Origin: Opisthocomus hoazin
Lineage: Eukaryota > Chordata > Aves > Opisthocomiformes > Opisthocomidae
Length of the DNA: 64,000 nt
Assembly: GCF_030867145.1 (NCBI RefSeq)
Contig: NC_134428.1
Location: 26,575,320 to 26,639,319 of the forward strand
Reading direction: 5' to 3'
Shown: one piece after another, positions 9,963-22,902 of the stretch
How positions within the stretch are numbered: position 1 is the first letter of the stretch
Layout: each line of letters opens with the position of its first letter
The notes under the pieces: model-generated
What the model saw: the letters and a program-made list of their open reading frames with translations, nothing else
Database searches by the model: none
Told to the model about the DNA's origin: nothing
Position numbers and translations under genes: made by a program

Positions 9963-12900
9963 TTGCTTTTGTGCACTTCAGCTCAATTTCTGCTGCAGAC
10001 TAGTGGGTAGACCTTGCATTACCAGCTTCACTTAAGAAGAGTTAAAATCAATCCACACGCACACATGCTGAATCATGTACCAGTCTTGCATTTTATGGGG
10101 CTGGAGTTTTCTGTGACTTTCAGATTATCATTAAACTATTTCATCAGGGAGCTTTTATATGCCACTCCTAAGCACCACCTCTTTGTTTTCTCTTCCTTTC
10201 CACACAGTCCCCCAGTTCTCACAGTCCCCCAGCTTATTGGTATACAGCATTTGTAGCCAGGTCAGTTGCACCCTTGTGTAATTCCTGATATAGTTCTGGT
10301 TGCAGGATTTATGTGGTACTTTAGTAATTATGTGAATGAATCAGATGTATGTGTCGGCAGACAGGCTCCAATGATACAGGTTGTGAGAGAGTAAAATGCT
10401 GAACATGGCACTGAAAGTTTTCTAAAATTGAAATGTTGGCTTCTGAAGCAGACAAGATTTTAAACATTCAATTTAAATTTTAATATGAATTATATGTGTG
10501 TTTAATCAAGGGACAGTAAACTTACCAGCATGCTTTTAAATAATGCTAACTAAAAAATTAACTAGTTAGTATGGGGGGGGGAGTTACTATTGAAGTAGTA
10601 ATAGTTTTTCACCTTTTCAGGAGATGAGGGTTATGAGGGTTAGAAGCTTTCTTTCCAGGGTGTGCATGTATTGTGCATTTTAGTGGGGCCAACTTATTTA
10701 CCTGGGTAGAGAAGGAAGTGTGAAAGCTTTGTACAATTGATTACTTGACTTTTTTTTGTCTCATTATATAATGAGATGTAAAAATAATCCAATTTCTGGT
10801 CCTTGACCAACTATTTATCAACTCTTGAAGCAATTAAAATATTAGATCCTGAAAGTAATCTGGTTAAAAATTCAAAGGAAAATATTGATACAAAGGGGAA
10901 AATACATGGTACTTCAGGCATATCTACAAAATGAAAATATTTTTCATATCTATCTCCTTTATTCTCTTCAAATTAAGGCTTTTTTGTGGTCAAACATTTC
11001 TTGTAACATTGCAAAGACATAACTTTCTATGTGCTAAAAACAACTTCCAAATGGTGTTTTCAACATGCCTGTGTTCCTGAACCTTGCAGAGAGGAATGAC
11101 CTAGGCCTGGGCAAAGGCGTTCCTCTTTTGTTCTAAAAGCGGTATAAGCATCACACCTATTTACTCATCTTCTACATATACCATGTCCTTGAATTTTGGG
11201 GTCTCATACTATGATGTGGTTTTCCCTCCACCAAAGAAATGTCCCACTGCAATGTTGAAAACACTCATTCTAGAAGCAGTATTTCAAAAGCAGTGGCTTA
11301 TTAGGATTTCTCAGAAAACACATGAATGTTCGATATTTTGTTGTTGTTGTACAGGGTGAAGGAGATTTATTATTGATCTCTTAAACTGAGTTACGTGCTT
11401 GAACTTGATGACAGTTCAGTCTTTCCAGTGTCTTTCTGTCTTTAAACGAGAGAGTGCAGTTACCTTTTCTTTTGGAGGAACTACATTCTTGTAGTCTTCT
11501 GTTATCCCACCATGTACACAAGCTTGACAAAACTAAATCGCTGGCTTACAGTGCCTGCTGTTAAGGGAGCTAAGGTGTCCTGTAAATGGCTGAGATGAGA
11601 AAGACAGAACACCATTCCCATTGCATCATGAGAAATTTCATCACATACAACATACACTCCTTGTCACTAAAATTTAAATAGCACGGTACACCTTCTATCT
11701 GTGCTTGTATTAATCCTGTATTTACCATGTTGCAGTGCTGTTTATTTGTTCTCTGGCTGTCAAATTCTGGCTGTGTGCTACATCCACTGGAGGCAACCCT
11801 ACTGCTTTTGGATTTAGTCTTTGCTGTAGAGATGTAGACGTATTTCCAACTTTATACAGGAGAGTTTGGCAGTGATGGAGATTCATGGTGCCACTGCTGT
11901 TCAGTTTGACAAAGCCTGGCTTCATGTAAAAAGTCTGGCAAAGTTGTTCTGCTAATTGTGAACACCTTAGCTTCACTAGGAGATGGAAGTCATCTCCATT
12001 GGTTTGTTCACTAGGTGGAAATCTAGGAATGCTTAAACATGTTTTCTGTAATATTTAGACTCATAGTCATTTTGCCATAAAGTAATTACTCTGCTTTTTA
12101 ACACCTTGAAAATCCTCCCTCAGTAGACTTCAGTCCTGCCGACCAAAAGCTTTTAGCCAAAGAAATCTTCATAGCAGTAAGCTATCAAGAAGGTGTCTGG
12201 AAGGCCGATGTCTGCATTCTACTATTCCTTTTTTCTTTTGAGAAGGCTGTCATTAGAAAAATGTTTGAGCATCTCTTACAGGCATCCCTCCCCTTAGAAC
12301 TTCAGTGTTGCAAATCAAGTCTTCCTTAGCTGCTGCTTTTTTGGGAATGGACTAGAACTGTTCTGAGAGGTATTTGCCTTTCCTGGACTGTAAGTGAAAT
12401 GCGTGGATTTGAAAGATGGCAGAAGAATAGAGTGAGGCAAGACAAAGCAATTGTGTGGATTTAAGTATATCTCACCAGTTTGTCCACATAAATGTGTATT
12501 GGCAGGTGCTGCATACTATGAAAGGCTGGTTCCTGTATTAAATGCTTATACCTGAAGTGGGGTAGCTTCAGATCTTTGTCCTGAAGATCACTCCTGTGGC
12601 TCATGGGAGTTCATGGTATGAAATGTACAAGGGAGGTTCTTCAGAGCTGCAGATAAGCCAATTAATTTCTCTGCTCTTTATCTGAGGTCTTTCAAAGCAC
12701 AAAAAGGGTTGTTAGACACCTGAAAACTCTTCTTCAGACTCCTCACTGCAAACCTATTGAAAACCCATTCTGTTGATTGATTCATTCTATGTTTTGCATT
12801 TTGAACAACTGCCAATCATTTATAAAGAATCTGGTCAGTAATGTTGTAGTTTTGGTTTTGCTTGGGATTTGAGCTTCAGGAATGTGTTTATTGCATTTGT

Positions 12901-14559
12901 TTTCTGTGAGGTGGAGCATAAGAAAGGATGAGGTACTACTGCGAGAAGTAAAGGATTTTTGAATTGCACTGTTCCATTCAGTGTCCAGCCCAGTCATAGG
13001 AAGTTAAAGTCCAGTTTTAAGAAGGATTTATATTAAGGAAGACTTGCTTCAGATGTGATGTTGAGGCATTGTGAGCAGACTGATATTACCTATTAAGATC
13101 TCATTTGCTAAGCACTCAGATGCTGAAGACATCAAACTATCAGATTGTACTGCGCTCCACTTTTCTCCTTCTGACATGATATAGTTGTGAAGTATCTGCT
13201 ATATATAAGCCTGGAAAAAACTGTAGGTTGAAACAAAGATGTGATAATTGTAATCCATTTTCATAATTCAAGATGCTTAATGTGCTTGATATTATTACAT
13301 TTTGTGCTGGGAACTTTGAAGAATCCTGAGGATTTCCCACATGTATATTTAACAGTTTCTTTTGAATGATCTAGTAAAGTCAACACAATTACTTCATTTA
13401 GCTTGTGGACAAAAAATTTTATTTGAACACCTTGCTGAGGAGAGAAATTGTCTATTAATAGTTGCCTAAAGATGTGGTCTGTGGATTCTGATCATTTTAC
13501 TAGTGAATTACATGAATAGGTGTGGTATTTATATCTGAAATTTTGCTGAATACCTGTAATATTTTATGCAAATATTAATCAAATGGAAGTGCTCCTGAAA
13601 AGCTTCATGGCACAGATTGTCCATCAGTTGATCAAGTGAGCTTACAGATGAGTAATTCTCTGACCAAAAATGGCACGCTTTCAATTAAGACATGATTGCT
13701 AATTTTAAGAATTTTTCCTCTTTCTCAGAAAAAATATGACTTTTATACAGCAAACAATTGGAAAGGTCCTTAAGCACCCAATAACCCTGGTCTGTCTGTC
13801 AGCATGGCAGTGAATGTAGATGGTTGCCATTTGACAAAGCTTCCTATGACCATGTACTAACTCTGACTGGATGTGGCAAATGTTCTAAATTGTAGCAGAA
13901 CTTACAATTACTGTATCTGACAAAAGAGGAAAAAATAGGAACCAGGAACCATGGATCAGTTTTGATAGTTGTATGCCAGCTGTTTTCAGGTTGGTGGCAG
14001 TCAGTTACGTGTGTAATATTCTCTACCTGGTTTGTAGCTGTAACTGTGATGTACAGATTAAAAAAAAACCAAACAAACCCACATAACAAGAAAAAAAAAA
14101 CCCAAAACAAAAAAAAAAATACCCAACCCCTTCAATAAAGACCACAAAACAATCTCCCGTCCTCTAAGAACTTGTGAAAACAGAAGCAAATAATGCAATG
14201 AGATGATACACACTTTTGTATTTTTATTCTTATAAGGTTATTTGGTGGCTCTTGTTGGCCTCTAGTTCAGTCTGTGTTATTTAAATTCTAATATATGAAT
14301 TATTTGGATTGAATTCATGTTCGGGGCCATTATGTTGTATGTATTGATGTACAGCCTTGAATGTGAATAATTATTGTAAACTATATTTTACACCTTTTTT
14401 TCTGGCTTTATTATATAAATTTTCTATTGGTCGATGATTTAATCATATCTCATAATTTAATTACTGTTTATTCTCCTCTCGACAGATCTCTGTGCTGTAG
14501 ATGTGTAGTTAGTGACTGGATGATGGATTTCACTTACGCTTGGTAGTCTGTAATAAAGG

Positions 14560-15420
14560 CATGTAGGGTCCTGGCCTGGCCTCTCTGCCTCTTCCTTGCG
14601 CTGCGGGGGTGCGGGCTCGACCTCCGGCCCAGCGGCGGCGCTCTCGGAGGCGCGAGCGCTGCTCCCGGGGCCGCGGCCTTGGCGCGACGCGGCAGCCTGC
14701 TGCGGCCGTAGCTCGCCGCTCGCGCGCGGTAGCCCGCGGACGTCCCCGGCGGAGGGGGGGGCGTCTGCAGCGCAGGCGCCGAGGGAGAAGGGAGCAGTTC
14801 CGCGCCGGACGCTTCCGGTGGGAGGTGCGCCCGGGGACTTGTAGCTGGGACGGACCCTTCCGGCGGCGGCGAGGATGGCGGCGGAGAAGCACTGTGACTT
14901 CTCTGTTCCCCCGCTCAGCGGCGTCGGCCCGGGCGGGCCCTGCCGCCGGTGCAGCTCAGCGCCGCCGCCCGGCGCGGTGCCCGGCAAGTGGGTCCGGCTG
15001 AACGTGGGGGGCACCTGCTTCCTGACCACTCGGCAGACGCTCTGCAGGGACCCCAAGTCCTTCCTCTTCCGCCTCTGCCAGGCCGACCCCGACCTGGACT
15101 CGGACAAGGTGAGCGCCGGCCCCGCGCGCGCGCCGCTCCCCCCGGGTCCGCCGCTCCGCCGGGCTCCCTCCGCGCGCCGGCCCCGCCCGCCGCGCGGCGA
15201 GGGCGCGTTGCTGCGGGCGCCGCGTCGCCTTCCTGCGGGGCGGTCCGCCGGTGTTGCGTCTCTGCGGAGAGGCAGAGCAGAGCGGGAGCTCGGTGCTGCG
15301 GCGAGGCCACCGTCGTCGGGGCGAGTTCCTGGAGGCGCGCGCTGCTTCACTAGTCCTCGTGCTTCGAGGGACTGCGGCTTTGGGCGAGGGCGGGCTGGGG
15401 TCGCGAATAGCACAGCTGGT
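14560..15420 (+). promoter_or_regulatory. KCTD5: CpG island and KCTD5 promoter/5' UTR
   Basis: GC content and CpG density jump here against AT-rich flanks, and exon 1 of KCTD5 lies inside. No TATA box is seen, so this is a typical housekeeping CpG promoter. Two ETS/GABP-like CTTCCGG sites lie about 15-65 bases before the ATG (near 14811 and 14858). Between them, GGGACTTGTAGCTGGGA (about 14835-14851) resembles the ZNF143/THAP11 SBS element in reverse. The transcription start is not determined; the start codon at 14875 has A at -3 and G at +4. Confidence 0.85.
14875..15108 (+). CDS. KCTD5: KCTD5 exon 1: start and BTB beginning
   Basis: 78 codons. The start [13 protein letters not shown] is chosen because it has a strong Kozak context and matches the family N-terminus. 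A Gly/Pro/Cys-rich stretch follows, then [20 protein letters not shown] and [20 protein letters not shown], the first part of the BTB/T1 domain. In the family signature the residue after NVGGT is normally Tyr; here the codon is TGC (Cys). The donor is AAG|gtgagc, phase 0. Reading through the donor keeps the frame open for 178 more codons, but that part is CpG-island and intron sequence with no family match. Confidence 0.96.
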
Positions 15421-18400
15421 GACAGACACAGCAGAGAGCACAGGATCGTTCGTGTGTTTGTTTACATTCTGATGTTGTCTGACCGGGTTTGGTTCTGGCG
15501 TTTTAATAGAGTATCTGCCTGCACTGAGGTGTTATTTCTGCACTGTCATCACCCTCTTATTCAGTTTCAAGAACCAAGTCAAGCTACTTTTGATAACAAC
15601 ATCTCTCACGTAGCCATAGAATTCTGTGTTTCAGTGGTTCTTTGAGTAAAATATTACTTATTCTGTATGGGCTGCAAATGGAGGGTGATACTGAATATTC
15701 AGGTATTCATTCTGACTCATTTTTACTAGGGAAGAAAAAGTTGCTGGTGAAGATTTTATTTATGGAGTGGTGTGTAGTAATGGATATAAAGTATTCATAT
15801 ATAGTGCTGGCATTGAAAGAGATTTTGGAGCATAATGGGCAAAAATGGAGTTACAGTACACTTACGGAAAAGAAGGGCACTGCCTATAACCCTTGAATAT
15901 ATAACCAACAGGTTGAAAATAAAGAGTTGATTTTTATATAGAAACTTTTTTTTTTTTCCCCAGTGAGACTAGTGATAAATTTCTTCATTTTCTCATGCAT
16001 AACTTCCAGAAAGGATATTTAAATGCTTAAGAAGATAGGGAGCAGAACCTGAACAGTGTTCCAGAATTAGAGCAAAAATACAAGTGTAGTGGTGTGGAGA
16101 TTGGGGCTTTTTTTTGTTGTCTTTGATTTGATTTGGGTTTTTTTTGAGAGAATTAGCTTAAACTGACCTATAAAAATAAATTTTTAAATGTAGATGGCTT
16201 GCTGGTAGGTCAGAAACTGCCTTTACCTGGGAGGGAGTAGGAAAACTTTCTTCTAAGGTTTCTTAAATAAGAGATAAGGAACGCTTAATAATTAAGGCAC
16301 CTATTTCGTTTGTTCTACTGTAAAGAGATGCTTGTTTGCTATTTTTCAATGTAGTCAGAGAAAGAGACAGAAGGCACATTTTTAGAAGAAATGCTTTAGT
16401 TCTAATTAAGGTGTAAATCAAAATCTGGTGGTAATAGATTTGTTTTTTCCTCATGGTTTTTCTTTTTGGAGTCCCATTATGAGCTGTAACCTGATACTAA
16501 ATTGGCATGTTTTTTTTAATCATATACTAAAGATTATTTACAGTGACTACTATGCAGCACAATTTTGTGCTCATAAAACAGTCATTCTTACAAGGGGCAG
16601 CTAATAGATACAGATACCACCCTCTTCAAGCTTGGAGCATTAGAGCTGGTCTTTGATCTATAATTCCCTGGGTTTGATTCCATTGTATTTTCTTCCTAAA
16701 AATCACATGGGTTTTAAACTTCAAAGTGAGAGTGTGTATTTGAGCTCATATGTGGGCTGATGCCTGTTACATCTATCCCAGACATACTTGTCTCTACCTC
16801 CAGCTGACGATGTGGGGGAGGTGGAGCAGGGAGAATCCTGAGGGATAAGCCAGCAGATGAGATTATCAAAACTGATAGCCATGGCACTCTTAAAGAACTG
16901 TGAAAAATCTGTCCTTAAGAAGATATATCATTTTTCCTGTTTGGGGAATTTGTCAGGAATGCACTTCAGTAACTCATGTTGGGAGGTTTTAGATGTATTT
17001 TCAACAGATTAATACTGAATTGTGCTCCTAATACAAAACTGGTTTTATAATTCATAGGCATATTTCATACTCCTCTGATCATGCTCCATCTGTTAAGTAA
17101 GTAACTCAGCAAAAATGAAGGAGGAGGTGTATTTCTTTTTTTTTCCTTTGTAATTTCAATGAGTCAAACCAGCTTGTGGAAAGCTCCAATGTTGTCCCAG
17201 CTGACAAAGGGAGCAGGCAGATTGCACCTCTACAAGCAAGACCAAGCAGAAGAGCCAATAATTAAATTAGCTCATACACCAGTAAATATATGCCTTTGAA
17301 GAAAAAAGGTTAGTTCACATTATTTCCTGCTTTGTAAGACTGCCAAATCAGAAGCTGGAGAAAATGAAGCCATAACCAATTCTTATCTCAGATGAGAACA
17401 GGCCTATAAGCAAATCCAAAAATTAATAATAAAGCTGTTTGTTTTCTCAACAAGTGAGGCATATCAAAATTAACCATGTTGATACATTAAGAAGTTCTGA
17501 AAGAAGTTAACTAGAAGACTTTAGGAAACTGGATTAGTTCATTGGTTGTACTTTACAAATGTCAGTTGCATACATAGTGATTTGCACTATCGTAATTTCT
17601 ACACCAACGTGTTTTATTGTTATTTGACTACATAAATCATAAGATTTCCTTAACGCTTGCTATTAAAAAGAATTTAAAGGCTTCAAGAAGGTAGAGTGTT
17701 TGCCTTCAAATTATCTTCAGGTGCTAAAGTTGAACAAGGCCGTCTAGCCTATCTCTTGCTATCAGATACGTTTCTAGTTGCAACAGAAGATTAACCTTGG
17801 CACATCCTATGGCAAAACTAGCATTGAATGGAATGATATAGTGATGTTGATACTTTGAATTTGGTATGTTTCATAATGCACCTTCCTATTTTATCTGTAC
17901 ACCAGTTTTTCTTTTATAAACTGTTCCACCATCCTTTAAACTTTGCACTAAGCAAGAAGATTATTAGCCTTTCTTAATAAGGTTTTTGGCGACAGTATTC
18001 ATGCTTGATTTTTAATGCCTGCTGATGCTCAAAGTTTGTAGGTCACATAGTTTGAAACAAATGTGTTCTGAGCATCTAGCTCAAGATTTAAAAAGCATAG
18101 GGAGCGGGGGTGGGGGGTCATTTATTTCTAAGTCCAGATTTAGTGCCAAATACTATTGTATTTCTGTGCATATTGTTGGCTTTAGCAGAACTTCTGCTTG
18201 CTTAGTATATGTAAATGATGTCAGTTTTTGGAGTGCACAGTTTTGAGCCAAGAGCTTGGTGGTGTGGATTCTGAGTGTGTCCATTCTGGAAGAGTATTTG
18301 AGGAGAAGTCTTCGGGTTAGTTTTGACCTCAGTTAAGATAATTAGCTGGAAATAAATTTCTGACATTTCAACTAGTGTATTAATACAATTCTTGGGGAGA

Positions 18401-21400
18401 ATGTAAAATGGAATTAGGGAGGTGTATGTGTCTGGTCCTACTTTTGAGTCCTGATGGAATCCTGTACCTGATTCTGGTATTCACAGTTCAAGGTCACTTC
18501 AAAACCTGGAGAACTTGGAGGCTAGTCACAAGATTAAATACGATTTGGTGGAAGGTTGTAAAGAGCAAAGCTGTTTTTTTAGCAAGGAGTTTCAGGAGTG
18601 GCTTCTCGGTCCAGAGGTCCATACATGGAGGCTAGAAACCTAATAGTGAATCCTGTTCAGTCTAGCAAAGATATTGTGAGATTCAGCTGGTGAAGTGTGA
18701 AGCTATAGATGTCCAGGCTAGAAAGTACGTATTTTTAACAGCGACAGTAATTTGTTATTGGAATGGCTTGCACAAAATGGTCAGGTTTCACCACTACTTT
18801 CTAAAGGTTAAATTTCCACTGTAAATAAATTGAGTCCTATGTATGTTTTAAATGAAGATCAGGCGAAGTGTTCGTTATGATCCCTTTGAGCCTCGGTCTC
18901 TGTAGTGATTCAAGTGAAAATGTTTGAAACTGGAACACATGAACATTTTTAGTGAGTTTCAGCTGCTGTTCTGGTAAGCGTAAACACCTGTTTGTATCAA
19001 ATACATCTACAGGAGAGAAAATGGAGACCTTATTAGAATATAGATTTGTCTGGCATTTGTGGTGTTCACCTGAAACTTGTGAAGTGTCTTCAAAATATCC
19101 ACATTAGTTGCTTCAGTGAAGATTCAAACTTGCTTAAAGCCTGTAGAAACCTAATTAACTAGGTAGCAGAGGAAGCACCATAGCTGGGACAACACAGTAT
19201 ATTAATATTCAAGCTAGCTAGCTTAAACCTAGTTCAGTTATGTCTACACAAACTGTATCTACACCTCTAAACTGTCTAGATAACATTTGAAGTGCAATTT
19301 ATGATTCTTACTTTACACTAAAACAAAAATGTTTCTTTTAGAAAGTGTCCAGAATGCTAATTACACATGAGAATACAATGTGTTTTCGTGTACACGTGGA
19401 AGAAGCCATTCCTGACAATATTCTGAAAGTATAGACAGACTTATAACCCATATTTTGAGAGTTCTAGGTGGAGCAAATGACTGCGTTACTATGTCAGCTT
19501 TTATTGGATTTATGTTTGCATAAATATCCTTAAAGATGTAGTGTAATCGGCTTTTCTTAGTGATTTCAACATGAAGTGCTTAGTGTACATTGAAGGATAA
19601 GCAGGCAGCTCACTCTAAATGAAGCTATTTTCTGTAGGAGAATGCCTAGGAAGTCAATTTTGTGCTGCTTGTTGCCTGTGCATTCTTTGCGTATTGTTAC
19701 AGTATTCTTTACTCTGTGGTTTACATTTTGGGTCTTGGCTCCCAGGCACTAGTCTGTAGCGTACCCGAGTTGTAAGGTTGAAGTCCAAGACAGATACGTT
19801 TCTCTTTTGGAAGAAAGTTAATTAATGCAGGTTTTCCATATCTGTAACTTGGGTAAGCAAGTGGCCAGTTACTCTGAAATGTTCAGTCTATTCACAATTT
19901 TGCATGGAATTTACATGCTGAAGTGAATCCTTGACAGAGTTTGAATTGCTTGCTGTTAGAATTTAGACTGAGTTCTGAAACTCTAACTGTTGATACTTAC
20001 AAATGTATAAAAAAGTTATACGATAAATTAGAAGACTTTTGGGTTCCTTTTTCTTCTGTTTTTATTATTTTTGAAGGCACACTTTTGCCTGAAAGGCTTT
20101 ATAAACTAGGATGCTAGTGAGATGCCACTTTATTCATATGTAGTATATCAATGTGAAGATTAAGCGTTTTTATAGATTCTAGCTGGTAAGTTGCTGAGGA
20201 AGAAAATTTGACAGTGATTAGGAGAGCAATGAGTACAAGAAGAAAAAAAGTGAGATGAGGAGCTACAGAGTAGAGAAGAAAGTTTGTGAATTATGAGGAA
20301 AATGGTTAAAAATAGGTAGAAGACAAAAGCTATTCTATCTTATGTTTCACAGAGTGGATGCGCTCGGTATATGTAGAGCATGTTTGGTACAAGTGCTAAG
20401 TATAAGCTCTGGTGTGCACTCTAGGCTAATGAATTCAGGTAATGCAGGTTGCTGTGACCTATCATTAGGTGGATGTTGAAAGAGAAGGCCTGACATGGCT
20501 TGTTCCCTTTGTGTTTTTTGTTGAAAGCTTGTTGAGTATATAGAAATCTACTCGGGTAAGAGTAATTTCATATACCGTAGACTGAAAAAAAAAAAAAAAA
20601 AAAAGAAAAAAAAAAGAAAGAAAATTAATTTGCTTGAGGCCTTTTGTGTAAACAGTGAAGTAACCATTGTTACTTGGGATTTCATTTAGAGCCTTTGGTT
20701 ATTTTGCTTCTGTGACCCACCTGTCTATCTCTGTAATGGTGTAGAGCTGGTGTCCAGTATTGCTTCAGGGGGTGATGTGAGAAAACACTGTAGTGTAAAA
20801 GAACACGATAATCTTATTGAAGAAGCTTGTTTCTAGAAATTTATTTCCCTTAACTGGAAGGACTTCCAGTTTTGTAAGCCCATATGTTTCTTAATTCAGT
20901 TCACCTGATGACCAGAGACTTTGCTCTTTGCTTTAAAACAGTTTTTATCAGTTTTAGATCTTCCTTTCCAACTTCACTGTTTTCTGTTCCTGTATTAAAT
21001 AATACTTTTCAGATTATAATTCATCCAGTTGTCAGCTAATTTAATTTTTTCAGGTTGTATCTGTATATTGTTCATTCTTGAAATGTTTTGGTAATGTAAA
21101 TATATTTAAATGTGAAACAATAAAAATATACTAGTTTGTGTGCTTCATCTGCTTTTTTTGGTGCAGTCTCACTTCTGCGAGACCATGAGTTTAGGTCAGA
21201 AGAAATTGTGATTAGACTTCATCAAGCACTGTCTGCTTTGAGTGTAGGTTAACTGACAGCACATTTTGATATATTAGCGTTTTCTTGAACACTTAATTTT
21301 ATTTAAAATATAACACCCCTTCACTACTTCAAAAATGACAATGTGTCTAAGTGTGTAAAGCATTTATCTTGTAATTAGAGAAATTGCGGGGGGGAGCTTG

Positions 21401-22793
21401 TAGTTCAGGTTGTGGTCTTTCTACATTCTACTAGCCCTGGTTAGATAAATGCAGTTATTCAGAATCTAAATCCATGTGCCTGAACATACATCCACCATCC
21501 TTCTTCCAGGGACACATTTTAGGAACTTTAGATGCTCTTAAGTAGAGAGATTTTTCGGGTGCCACAGTTCAGTAATCAAACCTTTATACATCAACATTAA
21601 TGTCTAAATGGAAAAGATTGAGTCAGTAAAATTTTTTTTCATGTGAAAGAAGTATCACTATCACATGCAGGTTTTGGGGAGAATGATTCAAATTTAGCTA
21701 GGATTGTTGGTAGTGATGCTTTGTAATATCTCCTGTAAACTACTAGAATATTAAAAGTAAGAATAAATAAAAAAAGTATTTGGGGTGCTGCCACGTCCAG
21801 TATATGTCTCTAGGATATCTATTGCACCAAAACATTAGATCCTAAAGGAGTAATACTATCAGTGTTCCACTTGATTAGTAGAAAGAAGCGATGGATCTAT
21901 TAGACATCTGTCTTATCAATCTTCCTTAGACCTTTGGCCAGCACAAAGTATATCAGTACTGCATCGATCGCAGGTGCTCACACATAGACTCTAAATTATG
22001 TGGAAACACCTGTTTTGCTCCTTTATCTCTTTGTCAAGAGTATCAGCTATGCAGGCGAATTTCTTGAACAGTGTTTTGCATTCCACAAAATGCTGTACTC
22101 TGTTCAGTAAACTGAGCATCAGGTAGTTTGGTCTATCCCTTCTTTGTCTGCATGAGGTAGGTAGGAACTGAGTGTTTGTACATCTGAGCTAAGACAAACC
22201 CAAAAGTTTTTAGAACAAAGTGTTGAGGTTAAAGAGAAGGTAGGTTTGTTTGCCTTTAATTTAAAAAAAAAAAAAAAAAAAGAAAAAAAGCTGGTATGTG
22301 GACCTCACTGGAATGTAGCCTTTGTTCTGATTCTTCAGGTTTCTAAACAAAATTATAGTTTCCTGTTTTCAAGTGTTATTTTTAACCTTAATTTTCAGTG
22401 TTCTCACTTACTGCTTAGATCTTTTATGCTAACAGTGTTTATAATCTTTTGATAAGGGATTGGGGGGAATTGTTCACGTAGGAGAAGCTGTGTAGTACAT
22501 GATTGAGTGGAATGATCAGTCTGATAAATTACAACAACATGGTTGAATTTCTTTTAATGTCTTCGATAAATTTGGCTTTAAGGGATGTGGCTGTGTCTGA
22601 ATACCTGCTTGCTATTCAGGTACCAAGCTGAATGTTAGCTTGCAATTCCTGCTTGGATGTTCAAATCATTGTGTTTTTTCTGGATTTTTTGTTTGTTTGG
22701 GGTTTTTTTGTGGTGTTTTGGAGTGTTTTTTGTTTGGTGTTTTTTTTGTTTGTTTTGTGTTTTTTTTGTTGTTGTTGTTGTTTTCTAATCTAG
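15109..22793 (+). other. KCTD5: KCTD5 intron 1
   Basis: A 7.7-kb intron. The first 300 bases belong to the CpG island; the rest is AT-rich. It contains a 20-A run with an A-rich extension (20585-20625), another A-rich run (22262-22290) and a T/G-only stretch (about 22680-22780) just before the exon 2 acceptor. I see no transposon, RNA gene or exon-like frame here. Confidence 0.7.
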
Positions 22794-22902
22794 GATGAAA
22801 CGGGTGCCTATTTAATAGACAGAGATCCGACCTACTTTGGGCCAGTGCTGAACTATCTCAGACATGGGAAACTGGTTATTAACAAGGACCTAGCTGAGGA
22901 AG
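22794..22902 (+). CDS. KCTD5: KCTD5 exon 2: BTB core
   Basis: 109 nt encoding [20 protein letters not shown], then [16 protein letters not shown]. This is the most conserved BTB/T1 part, including [18 protein letters not shown]. The acceptor is tctaatctag, after an unusual T/G-only tract. The donor is GAAG|gtaaga and leaves one base of the Gly codon. Confidence 0.97.

Larger units (their letters stand above)
1..14420 (+). other. PDPK1: PDPK1 gene, 3' part (gene-level entry)
   Basis: 3-phosphoinositide-dependent protein kinase 1 is the AGC-family Ser/Thr kinase that phosphorylates the activation loop of AKT, S6K, SGK, PKC and RSK at the membrane and in the cytosol. Nine coding exons in this window join in frame: 1051 nt, giving 349 residues plus stop. 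They cover the protein from the catalytic loop (DLKPEN) through DFG, the activation loop, the C-lobe, the linker and the PH domain. The human protein is 556 aa, and the matching part there is about 352 aa. The N-lobe with the PIF pocket, the ATP-binding Lys and the Gly-rich loop lie upstream of the window. All introns are GT-AG and phases agree at every junction. The C-terminal end differs from mammals (see the last exon). The gene is followed head-to-tail by KCTD5. Confidence 0.97.
9651..14420 (+). other. PDPK1: Probable PDPK1 3' UTR
   Basis: About 4.8 kb follow the PDPK1 stop with no further exon-like ORF before the KCTD5 CpG island. AATAAA is at 14134-14139. A TATAAA variant is at 14414-14419, in a T-rich context that I judge the likeliest end of the long transcript. 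The long 3' UTR agrees with the long PDPK1 mRNA in mammals. It contains a 23-nt T run with an A/G-rich complement (9811-9860), a perfect 22-bp tandem duplication (9919-9962) and A-rich tracts (14058-14118). The true end is unproven. Confidence 0.6.

Noticed and set aside
14457-15413. Long minus-strand open frame (318 aa) over the KCTD5 CpG island
   Set aside because: Rich in Arg, Pro, Ala and Gly with no family motif; long open frames on the opposite strand are expected in CpG-rich DNA, and KCTD5 exon 1 explains the region.
15109-15645. Read-through of KCTD5 exon 1 into intron 1 (256-aa frame)
   Set aside because: A consensus donor ends the exon exactly where family similarity ends; the extension has no similarity to known KCTD sequence.
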